Of a DNA stretch of 48,946 bases, positions 1-9,196 are shown piece by piece. This DNA is from Methylobacter sp. (lineage in GTDB: Bacteria > Pseudomonadota > Gammaproteobacteria > Methylococcales > Methylomonadaceae): contig NZ_SCTW01000045.1 of the NCBI RefSeq assembly GCF_004322395.1, positions 1 through 48,946 on the forward strand. Direction: 5' to 3'. The notes beneath the pieces were generated by a model. That model made no database searches and was not told where the DNA came from. It saw nothing but the letters and a program-made list of their open reading frames with translations. A program made the position numbers and the translations under genes. How positions within the stretch are numbered: position 1 is the first letter of the stretch; every line of letters starts with the position of its first letter.

Positions 1-310
1 GTTCCGCCTGTTCAGAATGTTGCCGCTTAGACCTTCCAGGTTTTGAAAACCTGGAAGGTCTGCCGATCGGCTTGTTTCCCGACTAATGCTTTTTCCTTAA
101 CTGAATGGCCGAATATAGTCTGGAAAAAAAATTGTCTCAAGAACCTCGAAAGGGATGTGAAAAATGCCGGATATGACGCCGTCAACGGCGAATCCAAGGC
201 TGATATTTTTCGTGCCTTTCGTGTCGCCTAGAGGCGCCTACTTTTGGTTTTCGTGGACAGGGCGTAACATCAGTGATCAAAATGCTTTTTGTGGTTTTCG
301 TGGACAATAC
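1..310. repeat. Dispersed repeat region, partial copy of an element also present near 40.2-40.5 kb
   Basis: No gene is supported here. Positions 29-61 form a near-perfect palindrome (AGACCTTCCAGG...CCTGGAAGGTCT) that recurs at 40325-40357. The flanking text (GTTCCGCCTGTTC, the GATATGACGC stretch, and the TTTCGTG and TTTTCGTGGACA stretches) is also shared with 40360-40522. A short motif, CGTAACATCAGT, at 265-276 matches the terminal inverted repeat of the elements at 43731 and 48761. The left end is cut by the window edge. The 62-codon frame across this stretch is repeat sequence, not a convincing gene. Confidence 0.7.
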
Positions 311-340
311 CGGCGTTGTGAGTCAAATTGCCGATAATCT

Positions 341-937
341 TTAGGCATCCTTTTTCTTTAAGCTGCTCACCACTAAAAAACCAATCACCCAAACCAATAA
401 TCCGCCGGCAATCATCACCATGATTTTAGTCACCGGAATACCCACCAGAAACATAAGATGTTGCTGCTGCCGATTACCTGAAGCATCCTGCAACGTGACA
501 TTAAGTCTGTAGACACCGCGCTCCCGGATGGTTTGCGAAATTGAAGCCAAGCCTGTATCGATCAGCTGTTCCGGCTGTTGTTTAATCACGGTAAATGCTT
601 GGGCGGGATTTAGCCACGACGACAATGCCGCCAACTCCAGCGTGACCAAGGTCTTTTCCTGTCCTTCTGCCAACGGTTCCACTGCCAGTACTATTTGCCC
701 AAGCTCAGGGAAAAAATGGCAGAAATGTTTTCCTTCCAACTCCGGCTGGAACTGGTAACCGCTTATTCGTAATTTGGTATCTCCCACAGTCAGAAAACAA
801 CTATTGTTGTGATCCACTCCGCCATGAGCAAATGCCGGTTGATGAATCATTAAACTGAACAGTGCGATGATCGGAAGGCGCGCGCGGCACGTCCTACTTA
901 GCCGGGTTATCAAATGTCTCAAAATACTTTCCGCCAA
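341..937 (-). CDS. Secreted, C-terminally membrane-anchored protein of unknown function
   Basis: I do not recognise this 198-residue protein. It has a basic N-terminus, then a hydrophobic stretch ending in a plausible signal-peptidase site (PAFA, about residue 37), followed at once by the His-rich HGGVDHNN. The middle is a mixed, probably beta-rich, extracytoplasmic region of about 130 residues. A hydrophobic segment near residues 169-191 and a lysine-rich tail (SSLKKKDA) suggest it stays anchored in the inner membrane facing the periplasm. The HGGVDH stretch could bind a metal, but nothing proves it. The first 15 or so residues may not be translated, since a later start would still leave a signal peptide. 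It is divergent from the acyl-CoA synthetase/GNAT gene. Confidence 0.6.
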   Translation of the reverse strand: MAESILRHLITRLSRTCRARLPIIALFSLMIHQPAFAHGGVDHNNSCFLTVGDTKLRISGYQFQPELEGKHFCHFFPELGQIVLAVEPLAEGQEKTLVTLELAALSSWLNPAQAFTVIKQQPEQLIDTGLASISQTIRERGVYRLNVTLQDASGNRQQQHLMFLVGIPVTKIMVMIAGGLLVWVIGFLVVSSLKKKDA

Positions 938-1072
938 TTCAAAAGCACTAGTGTATCAATTTATGGCGCTGCTTATGACTCCGCCATTAAAATTTAATCA
1001 GCGCAACAGCCTAATAATGCTAGAATTTTGAACCATAAACCGCACTTTATTTCCGTTATTTCTGGAGCATCA

Positions 1073-3754
1073 ATGGGCCCTCATTATCTGAACCGTTTTT
1101 TCACCCCAAAATCCGTTGCTATCGTTGGTGCATCCGAGCGCGAGGCTAGTGTAGGCTACCGACTGCTGCTTAACATGCAGGAGGCCGGCTTTAAGCGCGG
1201 ACTTTATCCGGTTAATAACAAACGCGAAACCTTATTAGGCTTAAAAGCCTATCCCGATCTCAATGCCGTTCCCGAGGATCTCGACCTGGTGGTGATCGCC
1301 ACGCCTGCACCTAGTGTTCCGGGCGTTGTGCGCCAGTGCGGCGAAAAAGGCGTTACTTCGGTCATCATTATCAGCGCTGGCTTTGGCGAGTTGGGGGCGG
1401 AAGGCAAGCGGTTGCAACAGGAAGTTCTGGACATCGCCCATCGCTACAGTATTCGTATCATCGGCCCGAACTGTTTGGGCGTAGCTCGCCCCAACGGACA
1501 GCTTAATGCCACTTTCGGCGACGGCACGATCAAGGACGGCAGTCTGGCGCTGCTGTCTCAATCGGGCGCGGTGTGTACGGCGATTTTGGATTGGGCCAAA
1601 TCCCAGGACATCGGTTTCTCAACGGTGGTATCGATGGGCGGCGCGGCGGATATCGATTTTGGCGAGGTGCTGGATTATCTGGCGACCGACAGCAAAACCA
1701 CCGGTATTTTGATGTATGTCGAAGGCATACGCGACGCCCGCCGTTTTTTGAGCGGCCTTAAAGCGGCTGCGCGCCTAAAGCCGGTGATTTTGATTAAGTC
1801 CGGCCGTCATGAAGCCGGTTGCAAGGCGGCAATGTCGCACACCGGTGCGATGGTCGGCGGCGATAATGTATTCGATGCGGCGATTGCAAGAGCCGGTGTA
1901 GTTCGAGTCTATAGCATCAATGAGCTGTTTTCCGCCGCCCGCGTTTTGGCCAACAATTACGTAGTCAAAAAAGACCGTCTGGCAATTATCACCAATGCCG
2001 GCGGTCCCGGCGTGATGAGTACCGACCGCGCCGAAGATGTCGGCGTGCAAATGGCTGAACTGAGCCCTGCCAGCATTGCCGCGCTGGACGAGGTTTTGCC
2101 GGTGCACTGGTCGCATGCGAATCCTGTCGATATTCTGGGCGATGCGACGTCCGAGCGTTACCAGAAAGCGCTGGAAATCTGCCTTAAAGACAAAAATATC
2201 GACGGCATACTGGTCATTTTGACGCCTCAGGCGATGACCAATCCGACGCAGGTCGCCGAATGTGTGATTGAAGGCGCAAAATCCAGCAAAAAACCGGTAT
2301 TGGCTTCATGGACCGGCGGCGCAAGGGTTCAGGAAGGCCGCAATCTTTTTGCCAACAGTAAAGTGGCTCATTTTAGTACGCCGGAAGTGGCTGTCGATGC
2401 GTTTTCATTCCTGGCCAGCTATACCCAGAATCAAATCCTGCTGAAACAAATCCCGTCGCCTACCGATGAATTGGCGGCGCCCGATGTTACCGGCGCACGG
2501 TTGATTATCGAACGGGTGCTGTCGGAAGGTCGGCAGGTTTTAACCGCACAGGAAGCCAAAGCCATCCTGGCCGCATTCCATATTCCGGTCAACCAGACGA
2601 TCAAAGTTTCCAGCGCCAAGGATGCGATGATTGCCGCAGAGACAATACGTTTTCCGGTCGTATTAAAAATCAATATGGCCGAGTTCAGCCATAAATCCGA
2701 TATTGGCGGCGTGCGGCTTAACATCAACAGCGTCCAGGAAGTCTCACACAACTTCATGGAAATGGAATCGGCCATTAAGCAAAAATATCCCGAGATTACC
2801 GAAGTCGGCATGACGGTTGAACCGATGTTTAAATCGCCCAGCGGCCGCGAACTGATGATAGGCGTGGTCAGGGACCCTGTATTCGGCCCTGCGATCAGCG
2901 TCGGCTTAGGCGGCACGATGGTGGAAATTTTGCAGGATAACGCCGTCGCGCTGCCGCCGCTGAATGCGTATATGGTTGAACAAATGATCGCCAAAACCAA
3001 GGCGGCCAAATACCTGGAAGCATTCCGCCAATTACCGGTCGCCAATAAACAAGCTCTGGTGGATGTGTTGCTGAATATATCGACCATGGTCAGCGAGCTG
3101 CCGGAGATTTTGGAACTGGATATTAATCCGCTGATCGTCGATGAACGTGGCGTGATGGCGGTTGACGCCCGTATTAAAGCGGAAACGTCACATCAGCTCG
3201 GCCCGTATTCGCACATGGCGATCCATCCTTATCCCCATCAATTAATTCAGCATCATCAATTATCGAACGGCGTGAATATTACAATCAGGCCTATTCGCCC
3301 TGAAGATGCGGTCATGGAAAAAGATTTTGTGCACCGCTTATCGGAACGCACTAAATATTTCCGCTTTATGCAAGCTATGCATGAATTGACGCCGGAGATG
3401 GTCGTGCGCTTCACCCAGATCGATTACGACCGCGAAATGGCTTTTGTTGCGGTAACCAACGATAAAAGCATGTCGAATGAGTTGGGTGTGGGCCGCTACA
3501 TGGTCAACCCGGACGGTCATTCGGTGGAGTTCGCGCTGGTCGTTGCCGACGACTGCCAGTGCATGGGCATAGGCACCCGGTTGATGAAAACCTTGTTGCA
3601 AACCGCCAAAGCCAAAGGCATGTCGTTCTTTGAAGGCGAGGTGTTGGCTATCAACAAACCGATGCTGTCGCTAGTGACCAAGCTGGGTTTCAGCATAGAG
3701 AACATCGCCGGCGATCAGGAAGTGGTGCGGGTTGTTAAGGATTTGAGGCAGTAA
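1073..3754 (+). CDS. NDP-forming acyl-CoA synthetase/GNAT fusion, Pat (PatZ/YfiQ)-type protein acetyltransferase
   Basis: The 893-residue protein has the layout of Pat/PatZ lysine acetyltransferases, which acetylate and silence enzymes such as acetyl-CoA synthetase. A CoA-binding Rossmann domain comes first (about 10-130, SVAIVGAS). The succinyl-CoA-ligase-like flavodoxin domains (about 140-460) and an ATP-grasp domain (about 480-705) follow. A C-terminal GNAT domain (about 730-890) contains the acetyl-CoA loop GIGTRL. The ATG at 1073 is preferred because GGAG lies 5 nt upstream; a TTG at 1028 would add 15 residues. The loop carrying the catalytic histidine of ADP-forming synthetases is intact here (SHTGAMVGG, His256), whereas as I recall E. 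coli PatZ has Asn there. The synthetase half may therefore still be active. It stands alone, without the acs gene nearby. Confidence 0.9.
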   Translation: MGPHYLNRFFTPKSVAIVGASEREASVGYRLLLNMQEAGFKRGLYPVNNKRETLLGLKAYPDLNAVPEDLDLVVIATPAPSVPGVVRQCGEKGVTSVIIISAGFGELGAEGKRLQQEVLDIAHRYSIRIIGPNCLGVARPNGQLNATFGDGTIKDGSLALLSQSGAVCTAILDWAKSQDIGFSTVVSMGGAADIDFGEVLDYLATDSKTTGILMYVEGIRDARRFLSGLKAAARLKPVILIKSGRHEAGCKAAMSHTGAMVGGDNVFDAAIARAGVVRVYSINELFSAARVLANNYVVKKDRLAIITNAGGPGVMSTDRAEDVGVQMAELSPASIAALDEVLPVHWSHANPVDILGDATSERYQKALEICLKDKNIDGILVILTPQAMTNPTQVAECVIEGAKSSKKPVLASWTGGARVQEGRNLFANSKVAHFSTPEVAVDAFSFLASYTQNQILLKQIPSPTDELAAPDVTGARLIIERVLSEGRQVLTAQEAKAILAAFHIPVNQTIKVSSAKDAMIAAETIRFPVVLKINMAEFSHKSDIGGVRLNINSVQEVSHNFMEMESAIKQKYPEITEVGMTVEPMFKSPSGRELMIGVVRDPVFGPAISVGLGGTMVEILQDNAVALPPLNAYMVEQMIAKTKAAKYLEAFRQLPVANKQALVDVLLNISTMVSELPEILELDINPLIVDERGVMAVDARIKAETSHQLGPYSHMAIHPYPHQLIQHHQLSNGVNITIRPIRPEDAVMEKDFVHRLSERTKYFRFMQAMHELTPEMVVRFTQIDYDREMAFVAVTNDKSMSNELGVGRYMVNPDGHSVEFALVVADDCQCMGIGTRLMKTLLQTAKAKGMSFFEGEVLAINKPMLSLVTKLGFSIENIAGDQEVVRVVKDLRQ

Positions 3755-3854
3755 ATCATTTCACCAGGAAGAAAACAATAGAACACCAATGACACTGATT
3801 GAGCGGATTTAAACGGATTTTTTAACTCTAAACTCGGCTTGACAGAGTTGTAGC

Positions 3855-3880
3855 CGGGCGACATTTTTTCGTTGCCCGAC
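3855..3880. repeat. Hairpin repeat between convergent genes, possible terminator
   Basis: GGGCGAC, a T-rich loop, then GTTGCCC forms a 7-bp stem with one G-T pair between the convergent acyl-CoA synthetase and CorC-like genes. A near-identical hairpin occurs at 9214-9237, so this is a small dispersed repeat that may also end transcription. No strong U tract follows. Confidence 0.45.
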
Positions 3881-3895
3881 TATTGATTTTCCCGA

Positions 3896-5212
3896 TCAGT
3901 TATTTGGTTGGGGGTAAATCTGGACAAAGACGATCCGCGATCCATACATTTTTCTGACCACAACATCGAATTGATTAAATTCAATTTTTTGACCTTCTAC
4001 TGGAATATCACGTAGTTTGGCCATAATCAGGCCGCCAATTGAAATCTCATCTTCCAATTCAAGTTCTTCATTTTCGATATCGATTCCCAGAATCCGTTCC
4101 AGCGAAAATATCGGCAGACTGCCCTTGCCAATCAATGTGTCGTCGTCAAGCCTTGTCCAATCATTGTTATTTGGACGAAACTCGTCGCGTATCTCGCCGA
4201 CCATTGCGCTTAACAAATTATCCAGTGTAATGAAGCCTTGCGGTTTTTGTCCTTTTTGTCCAATAACTGCGAAATGTGATGTGCCCGTACGAAATTGACG
4301 GAATAGCTCCAGGGCGGGTGTATGCGGCGATATATATAAGATAGGCCGCAGATAATTACTTAAATCATCAATCGTTTGGTCTTCCTGCTGGGCGAAAAAC
4401 AAATCTTTCAAATGAATCACCCCTAACACATCAATGTCATTAGTGTCGAAATAAGGATAACGGCTGAAGCGTTTTTGAGACACTATTTGCAGGTTTTTTT
4501 GTAAGGATGCGTCGCGATGCAATGCAGTAATCTCATGGATCGGGCGCATCAGGTCGGACACTTCGAGCTCGCTGAAATCGAGTGTTTTGGCCATAATGTT
4601 CCACTCATCGCGGGTAAAGCGAGCGTCTGGGCGATTGCTGCGCAAAATAAGTTTCAGCTCGTCGGCCGAGTAGTGTCCGTCATGGCTATGAACATTACTC
4701 AAGCGGAACAGGCGCAGTACCAAATTGGCGCTGGAATTCAGCAACCAGATGGCTGGATACATCAGCCAATAAAATCCGAAAAGCGGCACAGCACTCCATA
4801 AGCCAATCTTTTCAGGATTACGGATCGCCATAGATTTCGGCGCAAGTTCACCGACGACGATATGCAAAAATGAAATTGCGGAAAATGCGAAAGCAAATGA
4901 GATGCCGTGTATCAGCTCCGGCGACATAACACCGATCCTGCCAAACACGGGTTCCAGTAGATTGGCAAAAGCAGGTTCGCCAATCCAGCCCAAGCCGAGC
5001 GAAGCAAGAGTAATACCCAGCTGACAGGCCGATAAATAAGCGTCAAGTTTTGCGTGTACCTTGCCCAAAATGCGTCCACGCCAACCTTGTGTTTTAACAA
5101 TCGAGCGGATGCGCGTTTGTCGCAGTTTAACGAGACCGAATTCTGCGGCCACAAAAAAGCCATTGAGCGCAACCAGCAATAACGCGCCAACGACCAAGAA
5201 AAAATTATTCAT
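3896..5212 (-). CDS. CorC/HlyC (CNNM-like) family transporter with DUF21 and CBS domains
   Basis: This 438-residue protein has the standard order of the hemolysin C/CorC family, linked to Mg2+/Co2+ efflux and transport. An N-terminal DUF21 membrane domain (about 1-190) has four hydrophobic segments, including an opening one (FFLVVGALLLVALNGFFVAA). A CBS pair (about 205-335, DLMRPIHEIT, GVIHLKDLFF) and a C-terminal CorC/HlyC domain (about 350-432, IGGLIMAKL) follow. The basic helix after TM1 (VKLRQTRIRSIV) is typical. The length is normal. The gene stands alone, convergent with the upstream synthetase gene and divergent from the SmbP-like gene. The ion carried cannot be told from sequence. Confidence 0.9.
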   Translation of the reverse strand: MNNFFLVVGALLLVALNGFFVAAEFGLVKLRQTRIRSIVKTQGWRGRILGKVHAKLDAYLSACQLGITLASLGLGWIGEPAFANLLEPVFGRIGVMSPELIHGISFAFAFSAISFLHIVVGELAPKSMAIRNPEKIGLWSAVPLFGFYWLMYPAIWLLNSSANLVLRLFRLSNVHSHDGHYSADELKLILRSNRPDARFTRDEWNIMAKTLDFSELEVSDLMRPIHEITALHRDASLQKNLQIVSQKRFSRYPYFDTNDIDVLGVIHLKDLFFAQQEDQTIDDLSNYLRPILYISPHTPALELFRQFRTGTSHFAVIGQKGQKPQGFITLDNLLSAMVGEIRDEFRPNNNDWTRLDDDTLIGKGSLPIFSLERILGIDIENEELELEDEISIGGLIMAKLRDIPVEGQKIEFNQFDVVVRKMYGSRIVFVQIYPQPNN

Positions 5213-5548
5213 GACACTTAAACTTTAATGGAGAGGAGCATTAGTATCGCCGATCATTCGGCAATCATTCCATTTAATTCAACATTAACTGCAACAATGT
5301 GTCATTGCTGACCCAGTAACTTCGGCATTTCATGAAAAAGCTTGGTTGATAACCAGCCGGCTTTGTCATGTATGAGGCTGTTTTTTTTAATGAATTAGTT
5401 TCCACTGAACTTATGGATATTGCAAAGTAAATAATCTAATATTAAGAATATATACGCTGATGAGCTTTCGCTTCTTTTTTCAAGGAGAAGGCAAAGAGTT
5501 TTCTGAAACTGAATATCCATAACTAAATATAAATATGACGAGTGAATT
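5213..5548. other. Intergenic region between divergent CorC-like and SmbP-like genes
   Basis: These 336 nt are AT-rich and hold the divergent promoters. CAGCC (5354-5358) can pair with GGCTG (5376-5380) directly before eight T residues, a weak terminator-like hairpin on the plus strand with no gene upstream of it. I see no open frame and no recognised riboswitch. A purine-rich stretch (AAGGAGAAGG, about 5481-5490) is too far from the ATG at 5549 to be its ribosome-binding site. Confidence 0.4.
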
Positions 5549-5944
5549 ATGAAGAAATTAATATTAATATGCGCAGGTTTATTGCTCTTAAGTGCTTCTG
5601 CTTCTGCTTTTGCTGATGATCATCATGCTGCTGCGGCGCTGGAGCACACTAGTGCGGCGGTAATTTATGGTAAGAATGGTCATACAGCGATTTTGCTCGA
5701 ACATGCAAAGGCGGCATTGGATCACACGCTAGCAGCCTCCTTAAAAGCAAAGGGTGTGTCAATAAACCATTTAGAGTCTGCGGTCATGGAACTGCAAGAA
5801 GCTATTGATCTGAGTGAGTCGGGGCATGTAGGCACGGCTACTAAACATGCTCAAGCCGCTCTAAGACACATTAAAAACAGCAACAAAAATATCGAGGATG
5901 CACACACTAAAGTAAAAAACATTCAGCGTGACGACCAAAAGTGA
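5549..5944 (+). CDS. SmbP-like small His-rich metal-binding periplasmic protein
   Basis: The 131-residue product starts with a clear signal peptide (MKKLILICAGLLLLSASASA, cleavage after AFA near 22). The mature part is a helical, Ala/His-rich chain of about 108 residues with repeating HAxxAL(x)H units (HHAAAALEHTSAA, EHAKAALDHTLAA, KHAQAALRH). This matches the small metal-binding protein SmbP of ammonia oxidisers, a four-helix bundle that binds copper and other divalent metals in the periplasm. In a methanotroph, which needs much copper for particulate methane monooxygenase, a copper buffer is plausible but inferred. The gene stands alone; the nearest neighbour is the CorC-type transporter. 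Confidence 0.75.
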   Translation: MKKLILICAGLLLLSASASAFADDHHAAAALEHTSAAVIYGKNGHTAILLEHAKAALDHTLAASLKAKGVSINHLESAVMELQEAIDLSESGHVGTATKHAQAALRHIKNSNKNIEDAHTKVKNIQRDDQK

Positions 5945-6045
5945 AAAACGGCTTCCTCGCCTTACAAAGCTGAATAACTGGGACAGCAAAGTAAACTTAG
6001 CCTTTCCCATGTTCTATTTTATTCGTGCTCTTTGTGGTGAATTAA

Positions 6046-7665
6046 TCAATTCCGAAAAAACCAGCTGTACCCCATAAAGCCCAACAATAAAATAACCATT
6101 ACCCCAATAACCGGCTTGTCGCCCCATCTCGCATAAGGCGTCATGCCGCCCATCGGCGTTATCGTTCCGGTCAGCGCTGTTTCCTGAAACAACGGCGCTT
6201 GACTGACAATTTCACCCTTTGGCGAAACAATTCCCGTCATACCGGTATTTGTCGCCCGCAACAAAAAGCGCCCGGTTTCGATTGCTCGCATTCTTGCCAT
6301 TTGCATGTGCTGATGGGGTTCTATCGAATTTCCGAACCAGCCGTCATTGGTCACGTTAACGAGATAAGCTGCGTCCGGCAGTCCTCGAATACCCAAATCG
6401 CCGAATACGTCCTCGTAACAGATCAATGTTATAAACGGGTAGCCGCCCGCTTTCAACAAGGGCTGGCTTGCTGTTCCGGCGGTAAAGTTCCCAAGCTTTA
6501 TGTTTATCATGTTCAGTACAAAACCCGACAAAGGTTGCAGCGGTAAATATTCGCCAAAAGGCAATAAATGAGTTTTACGATAGATGTCTTCGTCTTTGCC
6601 TATGGTTATTACGGCATTGTATTTTTGATCGATGGGTCTGTCGTGCACCGGAACGCTGATTATTAAATCGGTATTATGCAGCTTGGCATTGTTGCGTAAG
6701 GGCGCTAAAAAAGTTTCTTGAACCTGATCCAGAAAGGCCGGAATCGCGGTTTCCGGCCAGATAATGGCTTGGGAATCCCAATGTTCTTCGGTCATCTTTT
6801 TATATTTTAACAGGGTACTGATTTTATTTTCCGGCCGCCATTTTTGGTCCTGCGCAATATTGCCTTGAATCATCGAAACGCGAATCGGCGGACCTATTTG
6901 ATGCGTCCATGTTATATTCCGCAATAAGCCGCCCGTTCCCCACAAAACGGCAAGCATCATTATTAAATGTAGAGGCGGCTTTATTTGTGCGGGGCTAAGG
7001 AATCCGCCCCTACAATGCTCTACCGCCTGCATAATCCGCAGGGATGAGGGAAATGCAGATTTTGCATAGGAGTGATTAACGGTGAGCAAAATATCCGCCG
7101 ATGCAGTCGCCCATACAATTTCTACGACAATTGAAGCGGTTAAGGCCAAAATAAAACCGGTACCGTAAACGCCGGCTACCGCTATGTATCCGGCCAAAGG
7201 CATCTCCAATTGGGAGTATGCCACATGCAACCAAGGAAATCCGTTAAGCACCCAATAGCCTCGTAAATATTCAATAAGTATCCAAACGGCGGGGACTCCT
7301 ACGACTCGAGCAAACCCTTTATTTATCGGGATCGTTTTTACCGAAAGGTAGCCGGACAATGCAGGAAACAATGCCCAAAAACCGGCAAATAAACCGGTCA
7401 GCAGGCTCGAACCAAACACATTTGCCCCGCCGAAATCGTGCATACTGATGTAGACCCAGGATACACCCGAGCCGAATGCTCCCAAGCCGAATAAATAGCC
7501 GCGCAAAGCCGCGCGTTTAGCCGATACGTTTCGCCAAGAGGCAAACAAAATCGCCAGCGCTATCAGCGCAAAACTCGAATAATCAAAGGGAGCAAAGGAT
7601 AAGGTAAGTAAAATACCGGCAGGCAGAACGCAAAAATCCCACGATTTACTGTATGAATAATGCAT
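6046..7665 (-). CDS. lnt: Apolipoprotein N-acyltransferase
   Basis: Lnt adds the third acyl chain to the N-terminal cysteine of lipoproteins in the inner membrane. The N-terminal half has several membrane segments (LLTLSFAPFDYSSFALIAL onward). The C-terminal half is a nitrilase-like domain with the triad Glu305 (WPETAIP), Lys364 (RKTHLLPFGEY) and Cys416 (ICYED), followed by a last membrane helix. I start at 7665 (MHYSYS), giving 539 residues; the frame stays open upstream to 7758 but that extension looks unlike Lnt. The triad is 29-38 residues later than in E. coli. Extra sequence near residues 200-235 explains much of this shift, and part of it is a dispersed repeat (6986-7050) read in frame. 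Confidence 0.9.
   Translation of the reverse strand: MHYSYSKSWDFCVLPAGILLTLSFAPFDYSSFALIALAILFASWRNVSAKRAALRGYLFGLGAFGSGVSWVYISMHDFGGANVFGSSLLTGLFAGFWALFPALSGYLSVKTIPINKGFARVVGVPAVWILIEYLRGYWVLNGFPWLHVAYSQLEMPLAGYIAVAGVYGTGFILALTASIVVEIVWATASADILLTVNHSYAKSAFPSSLRIMQAVEHCRGGFLSPAQIKPPLHLIMMLAVLWGTGGLLRNITWTHQIGPPIRVSMIQGNIAQDQKWRPENKISTLLKYKKMTEEHWDSQAIIWPETAIPAFLDQVQETFLAPLRNNAKLHNTDLIISVPVHDRPIDQKYNAVITIGKDEDIYRKTHLLPFGEYLPLQPLSGFVLNMINIKLGNFTAGTASQPLLKAGGYPFITLICYEDVFGDLGIRGLPDAAYLVNVTNDGWFGNSIEPHQHMQMARMRAIETGRFLLRATNTGMTGIVSPKGEIVSQAPLFQETALTGTITPMGGMTPYARWGDKPVIGVMVILLLGFMGYSWFFRN
6986..7050. repeat. Dispersed inverted repeat embedded in frame inside lnt
   Basis: On the minus strand this reads TGTAGGGGCGGATTCC...CCCCGCACA, a palindrome-like unit (GGGGC/GCCCC) that looks intergenic in style. 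Here it is translated within Lnt, giving about residues 206-227 (QAVEHCRGGFLSPAQ), in the loop between the membrane part and the nitrilase domain. The frame stays open on both sides. Confidence 0.55.
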
Positions 7666-7954
7666 GTTTTTTAACCGGATTATGATCGTTTTTGTAAATG
7701 GACACTCATTAGAATTAACTGTCATAATACCAAAAAACCAAGTGAAGCCCATTATCAAGACAGAAACGACGTACCGGCAGCTGTGCCCCTGCGTCTACTG
7801 TTGGCGCTCTTCTATAGAGCTGATCATGGCCTTATGAAACATCTGCTTTACCACATCCTGGCGAATTATTCAGGGTAGTTTTCAAACGCAATGAAGCGCA
7901 TCAAACTCACGAACAATACGCTTCAACAAGACTATTGACCATAAGGAATATACT

Positions 7955-8209
7955 TTGAAAGTTATTAAAATGCCTCGGCCTATGCGTATGGTATGGGGAA
8001 GCGCGGTAGCTTATTGGTTGTCAGGTATTATCAACCCTGCTTTTGTTGCAATCGCGGTAATGATTGCACTGTTTATTCCGATTTTGATTTCTGAATATCT
8101 TTTTCTTGACTCGTCCTACCAGCAACCTGACATGAACCATCAACCTGATCACGCCGCTCAAAAACCAAAGCTTCCAAGCAGCCGCATATTAATGGATGAA
8201 GATGAATAG
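7955..8209 (+). CDS. Small membrane protein of unknown function
   Basis: An 84-residue protein that I do not recognise. It has a basic N-terminus, one long hydrophobic segment (about residues 27-51, INPAFVAIAVMIALFIPILI) and a polar, acidic C-terminal tail (ILMDEDE). The TTG start at 7955 is supported by AAGGA seven nucleotides upstream (7943-7947). It lies 15 nt ahead of the M23 peptidase gene on the same strand, which suggests cotranscription and perhaps a role at the envelope. The 289 nt before it, up to lnt, show no gene. Confidence 0.6.
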   Translation: MKVIKMPRPMRMVWGSAVAYWLSGIINPAFVAIAVMIALFIPILISEYLFLDSSYQQPDMNHQPDHAAQKPKLPSSRILMDEDE

Positions 8210-8224
8210 TTTAAAAGGTGTCCA

Positions 8225-9196
8225 ATGATACGGATTTCATTATCAATTTTTATCCTGTTACTACTGTGTTCGTTTAATGCAGCAGGCAAAAAGCTCTATA
8301 AATTTCAGGATGAGCAAGGCATATGGCATTATACCGATAAGCCGACGGCTTCCGAACAAAAGCAAACCGAGCTAAAAGTTGAAGTCAGACAACTTAAAGT
8401 TGCACCCAAGCAAATGGTCTGGCTATTGCAGTCGGGCGAAGAGCGTCATCCTCAATATTATATTCGTAATGATTATGCCGGCCCCGTGGAGGTCGAAATC
8501 GATTTTACCGAACAAGACAATGTTCAGGCCACGCCCGACTTGCCCAGACTGTTTGTTATTGAGCCTGGGGCATCGGACACGCTGTTTAAAATAGATGGCA
8601 TTGATGAACATAAATCATGGCGGCTTGGACTTAAATACCGCTATATCATCGGCAGACCCTTAACGCATTACAGTTCGACGAGCAGCTATTTGCCGCCGAT
8701 GGCTCCCAATGCATCGTTTCAAATTTCCCAGGCTTTCGGCGGCAGTTTCAGCCATACCGACGAACAAAACAAATATGCCGTAGATATAGTCATGCCGATT
8801 GGCACACCGGTTCACGCGGCCAGATCGGGCATTGTCCTGGAAGCCGAGGATGATTTTTATAAAGGCGGTACCAATAAGGCGTACAGCTCCGAAGCCAACA
8901 ACATCAGGATTTTGCACGATGACGGCTCTATGGCGATTTACGCCCACTTGGAATTGGAGAAAGCCCAGGTTTATCCGGGCCTGGCGGTGACGGCTGGGCA
9001 ATTGATCGGTTATTCGGGCAATACCGGTTTTACCTCCGGCCCGCATTTGCATTTTGCGGTTCAGATAAATAGAGGCATGAGGTTGGTTTCTGTGCCGTTT
9101 ACTTTTATTAATCAGGCGGGGCAAGCCGAGGAGCCAACGGCTAATGCATGGCTTAAAGGAGTTGCGCCCTCTCAGGTGGGTAGTGCTGTTGAATGA
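8225..9196 (+). CDS. M23 family metallopeptidase with N-terminal DUF4124 domain
   Basis: A 323-residue secreted protein. A signal peptide (ISLSIFILLLLCSFNAAG) is followed by a DUF4124-type segment (YKFQDEQGIWHYTDKPT), a beta-rich middle region and a LytM/M23 domain at about residues 170-300. The zinc ligands are visible: the H...D pair in SHTDEQNKYAVDI and the HLH of SGPHLHFAV, with a further His in YAHLELE. Such proteins cut peptidoglycan cross-bridges or, when degenerate, activate amidases; the intact ligands favour a real endopeptidase. It probably forms an operon with the small membrane protein 15 nt upstream. Confidence 0.85.
   Translation: MIRISLSIFILLLLCSFNAAGKKLYKFQDEQGIWHYTDKPTASEQKQTELKVEVRQLKVAPKQMVWLLQSGEERHPQYYIRNDYAGPVEVEIDFTEQDNVQATPDLPRLFVIEPGASDTLFKIDGIDEHKSWRLGLKYRYIIGRPLTHYSSTSSYLPPMAPNASFQISQAFGGSFSHTDEQNKYAVDIVMPIGTPVHAARSGIVLEAEDDFYKGGTNKAYSSEANNIRILHDDGSMAIYAHLELEKAQVYPGLAVTAGQLIGYSGNTGFTSGPHLHFAVQINRGMRLVSVPFTFINQAGQAEEPTANAWLKGVAPSQVGSAVE

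Noticed and set aside
43-231. 62-codon plus-strand frame at the left edge
   Set aside because: It lies in dispersed repeat sequence shared with 40.3-40.5 kb and has no ribosome-binding site.
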